From the NCBI GenBank assembly GCA_029077775.1, contig JAQNCU010000210.1, forward strand, positions 1 to 5,597: a stretch of DNA of 5,597 nucleotides. The letters run 5' to 3'. Source of the stretch: Acidocella sp. (GTDB lineage Bacteria; Pseudomonadota; Alphaproteobacteria; Acetobacterales; Acetobacteraceae). Position numbers and translations under genes: made by a program. Positions 1-5,597 of the stretch are shown in pieces. Below the pieces are notes generated by a model that was not told the origin of the DNA, searched no databases, and saw nothing but the letters and a program-made list of their open reading frames with translations. The number at the start of each line of letters is the position of its first letter. The first letter of the stretch is position 1.

Positions 1-2055
1 TTCCGCTCAGTCGCGGATGTTGAGCAGATGCTGGCCATCGCCGCGCCGGGTAAACATGCCGGGGTGATCGGCGGCGGGCTGCTGGGTTTGGAAGCCGCGC
101 ATGGCCTGAATTTGCGCGGGATGAGCGTGAGTGTGGTGCATCTGATGCCGACTTTGATGGAGCGCCAGCTCGATGCCTCGGCAGCGCATCTGCTGGCGAA
201 AAAGCTGGAAGCGCGCGGTATGGCGATTTATACCGAGGCGCATACCGAGTTGTTTGAGGGCGAGGGCGATACCGGCCACGTGACCGGCGTGCGATTGAAA
301 CAGGGCGAGGTGCTGAAGGCTGATCTGGTGGTGATGGCGGTTGGCATCCGCCCGAACACCCGGCTCGCGAAAGCCGCCGGGTTGGCGGTGGGGCGCGGTG
401 TGCTGGTCGATGACACGATGCGCAGCTCCGACCCCGCGATTTACGCCATCGGCGAATGTATCGAGCATAACCAGCAATGTTTCGGTCTGGTGGCGCCGAT
501 CTGGGATATGGCGAAGGTGGCGGCGGATCATATTTGCGGGATCGGGCAAAGTGGCTTCATCCCCGTGGCGACTGGTACGCGGCTGAAGGTCTCCGGCATT
601 GAGATGTTCTCCGCCGGGCTGTTCGGCGGCGGGGACGCCACCGAGGATGTGGTGCTGCGCGACGCCGCGCGCGGGGTTTATAAGCGGCTGGTGTTGCGGG
701 ATGACAGGCTGGTCGGCGTGGTGTGTTTTGGCGATGCGCGCGATGCCGGGTGGTATTTCGAATTATTGCAAGCTGGCACGCCCCTTGGGGATTTGCGCGA
801 CACCGTGATCTTCGGGCCGGTTGCGGGGGTGGCCGATTCGCATGAATCCCTCGCGATGTTGCCGGATATCGCCGAGATTTGCGGGTGCAATGGCGTCGCC
901 AAGGGCAGCATTCTGGCGGCGATTGCCGAACATGATCTTGCCAGCGTGGATGATGTGCGCGCGCGGACCAAGGCCTCGGCGAGCTGCGGGTCCTGCACCG
1001 GGCTGGTGGAGGGATTGCTGAAGCTATCGTTGGGGGAGTCTTACGCCGCACCAGCGCAGAAGCCGATGTGCAAATGCACGGCGCACGGCCATGACGAAGT
1101 GCGGCGGCGGATAAAAGCAGCCGGGCTGAAGACCATTCCGGCGGTGCAACAGGCTCTGGAATGGCAGACGCCCGATGGGTGTGCGTCATGCCGCCCGGCG
1201 CTGAATTTTTATCTCATTGCGGCCTGGCCGGGTGAGTATGTGGATGACGCGCAATCGCGCTTCGTGAATGAACGGATGCACGCGAACATTCAGAAAGATG
1301 GCACATATTCTGTGGTGCCGCGCATGTGGGGTGGCACGACATCCGCGCGGGAGCTGCGGGCGATTGCCGATGTGGTAGACAAATTTAACATCCCGTCAGT
1401 GAAGGTAACGGGTGGCCAGCGTATCGATATGCTGGGCGTGCGCAAGGAGGATCTCCAGGCGGTCTGGCGGGATTTGAACGCGGCGGGCATGGTCTCCGGC
1501 CATGCCTATGGCAAGGCGCTGCGGACGGTGAAGACCTGTGTGGGCTCGGAATGGTGCCGCTTTGGCGTGCAGGATTCCACGGCGCTGGGGATTGCGCTGG
1601 AACAGATGACATGGGGCTCCTGGCACCCGCATAAGGTCAAGCTCGCGGTCTCAGGCTGCCCGCGAAATTGCGCCGAGGCGACGATCAAGGATTTCGGCGT
1701 GGTGGCGACCGAGGCTGGGTGGGATCTGCATGTCGGCGGCAATGGCGGGATAAAAGTGCGCGCCACGGAATTGCTCTGCAAGGTGACAACCGAGGCCGAG
1801 GTCATGGAATATTGCAGCGCGTTTTTGCAATTATACCGGATGGAGGCGCGCTATCTGGAGCGCACGGCGCCGTGGCTTGAACGTGTCGGGCTGAAATATG
1901 TGCAGGGGCGGATTGTTGATGACGCCGAATTGCGCGCCACGTTATATGCTGATTTTCTGTATGCGCAGAGCTTCGCGCAGACCGACCCCTGGGCGGAACA
2001 GGCCGCGGATAAAAATGCGACACCAAAATATAATGCCATGGCGGAGCTGGTCTGA
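1..2055 (+). CDS. nirB: Assimilatory nitrite reductase [NAD(P)H] large subunit, 5'-truncated by window edge
   Basis: Cytoplasmic flavo-siroheme enzyme that takes electrons from NAD(P)H and reduces nitrite to ammonium with six electrons. The reading frame is open from base 1 to TGA 2053-2055 (684 residues visible). The ATG at base 28 is internal, because the preceding codons already read as NirB (FRSVADVEQ). Compared with NirB proteins of about 800-850 residues, roughly the first 125 residues (FAD-binding start) are missing. Residue numbers count from base 1. Visible in order: an NADH-binding Rossmann motif GVIGGGLLGLEAA (about 21-33); the end of the FAD domain with YAIGECIEH (about 148-156); a first BFD-like [2Fe-2S] domain (C294, C296, C329, C332); a second CxC...CxxC module (C357, C359, C394, C397); and the ferredoxin-like and siroheme/[4Fe-4S] domains with C513-x5-C519 and C553-x3-C557. 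All eight [2Fe-2S]-type cysteines and all four siroheme-cluster cysteines are present, so it looks functional. The 3' end overlaps nirD by one base. The main alternative, sulfite reductase, is unlikely given the fused NADH/BFD layout and nirD next door. Confidence 0.96.
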   Translation, partial: FRSVADVEQMLAIAAPGKHAGVIGGGLLGLEAAHGLNLRGMSVSVVHLMPTLMERQLDASAAHLLAKKLEARGMAIYTEAHTELFEGEGDTGHVTGVRLKQGEVLKADLVVMAVGIRPNTRLAKAAGLAVGRGVLVDDTMRSSDPAIYAIGECIEHNQQCFGLVAPIWDMAKVAADHICGIGQSGFIPVATGTRLKVSGIEMFSAGLFGGGDATEDVVLRDAARGVYKRLVLRDDRLVGVVCFGDARDAGWYFELLQAGTPLGDLRDTVIFGPVAGVADSHESLAMLPDIAEICGCNGVAKGSILAAIAEHDLASVDDVRARTKASASCGSCTGLVEGLLKLSLGESYAAPAQKPMCKCTAHGHDEVRRRIKAAGLKTIPAVQQALEWQTPDGCASCRPALNFYLIAAWPGEYVDDAQSRFVNERMHANIQKDGTYSVVPRMWGGTTSARELRAIADVVDKFNIPSVKVTGGQRIDMLGVRKEDLQAVWRDLNAAGMVSGHAYGKALRTVKTCVGSEWCRFGVQDSTALGIALEQMTWGSWHPHKVKLAVSGCPRNCAEATIKDFGVVATEAGWDLHVGGNGGIKVRATELLCKVTTEAEVMEYCSAFLQLYRMEARYLERTAPWLERVGLKYVQGRIVDDAELRATLYADFLYAQSFAQTDPWAEQAADKNATPKYNAMAELV
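2043..2046 (+). promoter_or_regulatory. Ribosome binding site of nirD (GGAG)
   Basis: GGAG lies 8 bases before the ATG at 2055, inside the last codons of nirB (the Ala-Glu-Leu-Val end). This good spacing supports the ATG at 2055 as the nirD start rather than the in-frame ATG at 2064. The same nine-base word GGAGCTGGT recurs before cobA. Confidence 0.7.
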
Positions 2056-2393
2056 TGGATGGCATGCGCGTGCAGCCAGCCTTTATAGATATCGGCGCGC
2101 TGGAGGATATCCCCAGGCAGGGTGCCCGCAGCGTCAAGACGCCGCACGGCGACATCGCGGTGTTTCGTACCCATGATGACGAGGTTTACGCGCTGCGTGA
2201 TTCCTGCCCGCATAAACAGGGCGTGTTGAGCCAGGGGATTGTGCATGGTGATGCCGTGACCTGCCCGCTGCATGGTTGGGTGATCTCGCTGCGCAGTGGT
2301 AAGGCTTTGGGGTTGGATGAGGGCTGCACCGCGCGGTTTGACGTGCGGGTGGAACAGGGGCGGGTGATGCTCAGCCTGGGCCTGGCTGCGTGA
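2055..2393 (+). CDS. nirD: Nitrite reductase [NAD(P)H] small subunit, Rieske-type NirD
   Basis: Small subunit of the cytoplasmic assimilatory nitrite reductase, partner of NirB. The product is 112 residues, the usual size for NirD. It is a single Rieske [2Fe-2S] domain: the ligand pairs are C51-P-H53 and C70-P-L-H73, giving CxH-x16-CxxH, with flanking text typical of assimilatory NirD (DSCPHKQG, then LSQGIVHGDAVTCPLHGW). All four cluster ligands are present, so it should carry a cluster. From memory, some enterobacterial NirD proteins have the fold without the ligands. The start is the ATG in TGATG, sharing one base with the nirB stop and preceded by GGAG at 8 bases. A second ATG three codons later is possible but has poorer spacing to that site. 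The 3' end overlaps the nasA start by four bases (GTGA). A stand-alone Rieske ferredoxin of a dioxygenase is the other option on sequence alone, but position after nirB makes NirD far more likely. Confidence 0.95.
   Translation: MDGMRVQPAFIDIGALEDIPRQGARSVKTPHGDIAVFRTHDDEVYALRDSCPHKQGVLSQGIVHGDAVTCPLHGWVISLRSGKALGLDEGCTARFDVRVEQGRVMLSLGLAA
2372..2388 (+). other. Short inverted repeat just before the nasA start
   Basis: CAGCC (2372-2376) and GGCTG (2384-2388) are perfect inverted copies separated by seven bases, within the last codons of nirD. A five-pair GC-rich stem here would cover the region where the nasA ribosome binding site should be. No T-run follows, so it is not a terminator. Stems this short arise often by chance in GC-rich DNA, so a regulatory role is only a suggestion. 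Confidence 0.2.
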
Positions 2394-4978
2394 AGACCAC
2401 CTGCCCCTATTGCGGGGTTGGGTGCGGGGTGGTGGTTGAGGATAACGTGGTGCGCGGCGATGCGCAGCACCCCGCGAACCATGGGCGGCTTTGCATAAAG
2501 GGCGCCACCCTGGCCGAGACGCTCGATGACAGCAACAGGTTGCTCTCACCTATGGTCGATGGCCGGGAGACCGGGTGGGGCGAGGCGCTGGGTGAAGCCG
2601 CAAGGCGCTTTGCCGCCGTGATCGCGGCGCATGGCCCGGATGCCGTGGCGTTTTATGGCTCCGGTCAGTTTTTGACCGAGGATTACTACGTCGCCAATAA
2701 GCTAATGAAGGGCTTTATCGGCAGCGCGAACATCGACACCAATTCGCGGTTATGCATGGCCTCCACGGTCGCCGGGCATATGCGGGCCTTTGGCGAGGAT
2801 ATCGTGCCGGGCTGTTACGAGGATATCGACGAGGCCGATTTGATCGTGCTGGTCGGCGCCAATGCCGCCTGGTGCCACCCAGTATTGTTTGAGCGCGCGC
2901 TGGCGGCGCGGGCGGCGCGCGGGACGAGGATTGTGGTGGTCGACCCGCGCCGGACCGCCAGTGCCGATTTGGCTGATCTGCATTTGCCGCTGCGCCCGGA
3001 TGCCGATGTTGCGTTGTTCCTGCGGCTGCTGGTGGCGGTGCATGAGCGTGGCTGCGTGGATGCGATCTATGTAGCCGCCCGGACCGAGGGGTTTGCGCAG
3101 GCCTTGGCGGTGGCTCAGGCGGCCTGTATCACGCCGGACATGCTTGGGCTCGCGGACGCGGATTTGGCGCTGTTCCTCGATTGGTTCTGTGGCACCCCGC
3201 GCGTGGTGACATTGTTCAGCCAGGGCGTGAACCAATCAGTCAGCGGCACGGATAAGGTCAACGCCATCATCAATGTGCATCTGGCCACCGGGCGGATCGG
3301 CCGGGTGGGCATGGGCCCATTCTCGCTCACCGGCCAGCCGAACGCGATGGGCGGGCGCGAGGTGGGCGGGTTTGCCAACCAGCTCGCCGCGCATTTGAGG
3401 TTTACGCCGGATGACCATGCGCTGCTGCAAGGTTTCTGGGGGGCGCCGAAGCTGGCGGAGAAGCCGGGGCTCAAGGCGCTCGATATGTTCGAGGCGATGT
3501 TATCCGGGCGGATCAAGGCGATATGGATCGCTGCCACCAACCCGGCGGAGACCCTGCCGCGTTCCGACCGCGTGCGCGCCGCACTCGCCGCCTGTGACGT
3601 GGTGGTGGTGGCCGATTGCTGGCCGACCGAGACCACGCGACATGCCGATATCGTGCTGCCCGCTTCGGGGTGGGGGGAGAAGGATGGCACCGTGACCAAT
3701 TCCGCGCGCATCATCTCGCGCCAACGGGCGTTCCGCCCCGCACCGGGGCTGGCCCGACCGGATTGGTGGATGATCACGCAATTCGCCCGTCATCTGGGGT
3801 TCCGCGCGGCGTTTGAGTTTGCCGGGCCCGCGGCGATTTTCCGGGAACATGCGGCCCTCTCAGGCTACGGCAACCATGGCGCGCGGTTATTCGATATCTC
3901 CGCCCGGCAGGAGATCAGCGATGCGGAATATGACGCGCTCGCCCCGTTCACCTGGGGGCGGACGCGGTTTTTTGGCGATGCCGGGCATATGGTGTTCGTG
4001 CCTGTGGCGGCCCCGCCTGTGCGGCCTCGGGACCGGGCGTTTGGCTTTGTGCTGAATACCGGGCGGTTGCGCGACCAGTGGCACACCATGACCCGCACGG
4101 GCTTTGTACCGCAATTGCTGGAAAGCGGGGCGCGGGCAGACGTTTCGATGAACCCGGCGGATGCCGCCGAAGCCGGGATTACGGCCGGGGACCTCGCGCG
4201 GATTACCACCCGGCATGGCAGCATCGTGCTGCCTGCTGCGCTGGAGAGCGGGCAGCGGCGGGGTGAGATGTTCGTCGCCATGCACTGGACCGATGAGCAC
4301 AGTGCAGGCGGCAGCATCGGACGATTGATCGGCGGCGCGCGGGACCGCCATTCTGGCCAGCCCGCGTTGAAATCCGAACCCGCCGGTGTTGAGCGCCTGT
4401 CCGCCGCCTGGGTGGGGGTGATGCAGAGCCGGACGAAACTGCGCCCGGTTGGGCGGTTTTATGCCGGGCGGGTGCCGTTGGCCGATGGCATGCACAGGAT
4501 TGAGCTGGCGGGCTGGCAGGCTTTGTCCTTCGGGCCGGAATTATCGGGCTGGGCGGCAGGCCTGTGCGCGGCGGGGGATGAGGAGCGGGTGGAGCTGATC
4601 GATGCCGGGCGGGGTGTGTACCGGCTGGGGCTGGTGCAAGACGGGCGGCTGAGCGCCTGTATATTCCTGGCCCCACGCGCTGATATGCTGCCGGACGCGG
4701 CGGCGCTGGCGGCTTTGTTCGCCTCGGCATCCTGGGTGGGCGACCGTGGCGCGTTGCTGCTGGCGCGTGGCGGCATGGCGGTGGCGGCGCGCGGGCGGAT
4801 GGTTTGCCTTTGCCACCGGGTGAGCGAGGCTGCCATCCGCGCCGCGATCACCATACAGAATGTGCGGGATATGGATGGTTTGATGATCCGGTTGAAGGCC
4901 GGGACGAATTGCGGCTCTTGCAAAGGCGAGCTGGCCGCTATTTTACAGTCTGAGACGCAGCCGGAGCTGGTGACATGA
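2390..4978 (+). CDS. nasA: Assimilatory nitrate reductase catalytic subunit with C-terminal [2Fe-2S] (BFD-like) domain
   Basis: Cytoplasmic molybdoenzyme of the DMSO-reductase superfamily (Nas type) that reduces nitrate to nitrite. It has 862 residues, close to the usual length for Nas enzymes with the extra C-terminal domain. The N-terminal [4Fe-4S] motif is C5-x2-C8-x3-C12-x22-C35, followed by K37, which is conserved in this family. The SRLC segment places the likely Mo ligand at C122, as expected for Nas/Nap enzymes. Further family signatures are TGQPNAMGGREVGG (314-327), ATNP (382-385), the molybdopterin-dinucleotide-binding domain from about 550 (NTGRLRDQWHTMTRTG, 556-571), and HWTDEHSAGG (632-641). 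A linker region of about 680-800 leads to a BFD-like [2Fe-2S] domain with C806, C808, C841 and C844. No Tat or Sec signal is seen, which fits an assimilatory rather than periplasmic Nap enzyme. GTG 2390 is the only workable start: in-frame stops lie just upstream (last at 2339) with no ATG/GTG/TTG between, and any later start would remove the [4Fe-4S] ligands. Formate dehydrogenase is the main look-alike; Cys as Mo ligand, the BFD tail and the neighbours argue for NasA. Confidence 0.96.
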   Translation: MKTTCPYCGVGCGVVVEDNVVRGDAQHPANHGRLCIKGATLAETLDDSNRLLSPMVDGRETGWGEALGEAARRFAAVIAAHGPDAVAFYGSGQFLTEDYYVANKLMKGFIGSANIDTNSRLCMASTVAGHMRAFGEDIVPGCYEDIDEADLIVLVGANAAWCHPVLFERALAARAARGTRIVVVDPRRTASADLADLHLPLRPDADVALFLRLLVAVHERGCVDAIYVAARTEGFAQALAVAQAACITPDMLGLADADLALFLDWFCGTPRVVTLFSQGVNQSVSGTDKVNAIINVHLATGRIGRVGMGPFSLTGQPNAMGGREVGGFANQLAAHLRFTPDDHALLQGFWGAPKLAEKPGLKALDMFEAMLSGRIKAIWIAATNPAETLPRSDRVRAALAACDVVVVADCWPTETTRHADIVLPASGWGEKDGTVTNSARIISRQRAFRPAPGLARPDWWMITQFARHLGFRAAFEFAGPAAIFREHAALSGYGNHGARLFDISARQEISDAEYDALAPFTWGRTRFFGDAGHMVFVPVAAPPVRPRDRAFGFVLNTGRLRDQWHTMTRTGFVPQLLESGARADVSMNPADAAEAGITAGDLARITTRHGSIVLPAALESGQRRGEMFVAMHWTDEHSAGGSIGRLIGGARDRHSGQPALKSEPAGVERLSAAWVGVMQSRTKLRPVGRFYAGRVPLADGMHRIELAGWQALSFGPELSGWAAGLCAAGDEERVELIDAGRGVYRLGLVQDGRLSACIFLAPRADMLPDAAALAALFASASWVGDRGALLLARGGMAVAARGRMVCLCHRVSEAAIRAAITIQNVRDMDGLMIRLKAGTNCGSCKGELAAILQSETQPELVT
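4963..4966 (+). promoter_or_regulatory. Ribosome binding site of cobA (GGAG)
   Basis: GGAG lies 8 bases before the ATG at 4975, inside the last codons of nasA (Pro-Glu-Leu-Val-Thr end). Together with the ATGA overlap it fixes the cobA start. It is the same word, same spacing and same reading phase as the site before nirD. Confidence 0.7.
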
Positions 4979-5597
4979 ACGAGGTTTATCTGGTGGGCGC
5001 CGGGCCGGGCGACCCGGAATTGTTGACTGTGAAAGCCTGGCGGTTGCTGGGCCGCGCGGATGCGGTGCTTTATGATAGCCTGGTGGACCCGCGCGTGGTG
5101 GCGCTGGCCCGGCCCGGGGCAAAGCTGATCGATGTCGGCAAACGCTGCGGCAAACACGCCCTGGCGCAGGCACAAATCTGCCGTTTGCTGGTGGCCGAGG
5201 CACAAGCGGGCGGGGTGGTGGTGCGCCTGAAAGGTGGCGACCCCATGGTGTTTGGCCGCGCGACCGAGGAGATGGAGGCGCTGCGTGACGCCGGGATTGG
5301 CTTTAAGATTATCCCCGGTGTTACGGCGGCCACGGCGGCGGCGGCGGCTTTAAAGCTCTCATTAACCAAACGCGGCGTCGCGCGATCATTACATTTCCTC
5401 ACAGGGCACGGCGCGGAGGACGGGTTGCCCGCGCATGATTGGGTGGCACTTACCAAGTCAGGCGGCACCATTGTGGTGTATATGGGCGGGCAGACTCTGG
5501 GCGGGCTTGCCGCGCATCTGATCGAGGCGGGGATGGAGCCGGATATGCCAGCCTTGGCGGTTGAGAATATCAGCCTGCCCGCCGAGCGTGTTTTGAG
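4975..5597 (+). CDS. cobA: Uroporphyrinogen-III C-methyltransferase (SUMT), 3'-truncated by window edge
   Basis: Transfers two methyl groups from S-adenosylmethionine to C2 and C7 of uroporphyrinogen III, giving precorrin-2, the branch-point precursor of siroheme and cobalamin. 207 full codons are visible, with no stop before base 5597; family members of about 250-280 residues suggest roughly 50-70 residues are missing. Tetrapyrrole-methylase signatures are in the expected order: the N-terminal glycine-rich loop VGAGPGDPELLT (7-18), VGKRCGKH (54-61), RLKGGDP then FGR (84-90, 93-95), PGVTAA (114-119) and TGH (143-145). These favour SUMT over CbiF/CobM or RsmI relatives. The protein begins directly with the methylase domain, so there is no CysG-like N-terminal dehydrogenase/ferrochelatase part; a separate enzyme must finish siroheme. 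The start ATG overlaps the nasA stop (ATGA) and has GGAG 8 bases upstream. Its place after nirB-nirD-nasA implies siroheme supply for NirB. A short GCG run (5335-5346) encodes four alanines in the ATAAAAA stretch. Confidence 0.95.
   Translation, partial: MNEVYLVGAGPGDPELLTVKAWRLLGRADAVLYDSLVDPRVVALARPGAKLIDVGKRCGKHALAQAQICRLLVAEAQAGGVVVRLKGGDPMVFGRATEEMEALRDAGIGFKIIPGVTAATAAAAALKLSLTKRGVARSLHFLTGHGAEDGLPAHDWVALTKSGGTIVVYMGGQTLGGLAAHLIEAGMEPDMPALAVENISLPAERVL

Noticed and set aside
28..30. ATG at 28 as the start of nirB
   Set aside because: The frame is open to base 1 and the residues before the ATG match NirB; starting here would also lack the FAD-binding N-terminus. The gene enters from outside the window.
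2064..2066. Alternative nirD start at the second in-frame ATG
   Set aside because: The ATG at 2055 has GGAG at 8 bases and makes the usual overlapping junction; the later ATG would be 17 bases from that site.
4430..4978. C-terminal part of NasA as a separate gene or frameshifted fusion
   Set aside because: The frame is continuous, and this linker plus BFD-like domain is the known layout of many NasA proteins.
1851..5205. Long minus-strand open frames, e.g. 5205-4459 (248 codons), 2549-1851 (232 codons) and 3777-3115 (220 codons)
   Set aside because: They lie fully opposite well-identified genes, their translations are low-complexity Arg/Pro/Ala/His/Ser-rich text typical of antisense GC-rich DNA, and they cross gene boundaries of the + strand without any recognisable domain.
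5323..5349. GCG/GGC trinucleotide run in cobA as a possible slippage or phase-variation tract
   Set aside because: Only four perfect GCG units, any change of whole units stays in frame, and an alanine-rich stretch after PGVTAA is normal for SUMT.
1..5597. An undescribed system, mobile element or hidden RNA in the window
   Set aside because: Every base belongs to one of four recognised overlapping genes; I saw no direct repeat arrays, transposase signatures, tRNA-like structures or composition break. The locus looks like an ordinary nitrate-assimilation operon.

Overview
The window is a stretch of one dense, co-directional (+ strand) gene cluster for assimilatory nitrate/nitrite reduction. 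In order it holds nirB (NADH-dependent nitrite reductase large subunit, 5' end outside the window), nirD (Rieske-type small subunit), nasA (assimilatory nitrate reductase catalytic subunit with a C-terminal [2Fe-2S] domain) and cobA (uroporphyrinogen-III C-methyltransferase, 3' end outside the window). Gene content and order match classical Nas operons. I see no mobile element, RNA gene, CRISPR array or unexplained large gap.

The base composition is GC-rich by eye (G/C-ending codons, abundant gcg/ggg/cgg). Protein wording such as the FGRATEE and SLTKRGVARS segments of the SUMT looks alphaproteobacterial, possibly Acetobacteraceae-like. That placement is inference from recalled family resemblance, not from a search.

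Layout: nirB 1-2055 (partial), nirD 2055-2393, nasA 2390-4978, cobA 4975-5597 (partial). Every junction overlaps: TGATG (1 base shared), GTGA (4 bases shared) and ATGA (4 bases shared). There is no non-coding space inside the window, so no promoter or terminator is expected here, and translational coupling is likely.

The genes work as one pathway. NasA reduces nitrate to nitrite at a Mo-bis-MGD centre. NirB/NirD reduces nitrite to ammonium with NADH at a siroheme-[4Fe-4S] centre. CobA makes precorrin-2, the first dedicated intermediate of the siroheme that NirB needs. Not visible here are the nitrate transporter, the NasA electron-donor reductase, the precorrin-2 dehydrogenase/ferrochelatase and the regulator. 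They would have to lie outside the window. The proteins keep essentially all diagnostic cofactor ligands, so this reads as a functional and largely conventional locus. The less ordinary details are the junctions: a shared GGAGCTGGT word that serves as both coding sequence and Shine-Dalgarno at two of them, and a nasA GTG start with no visible Shine-Dalgarno.
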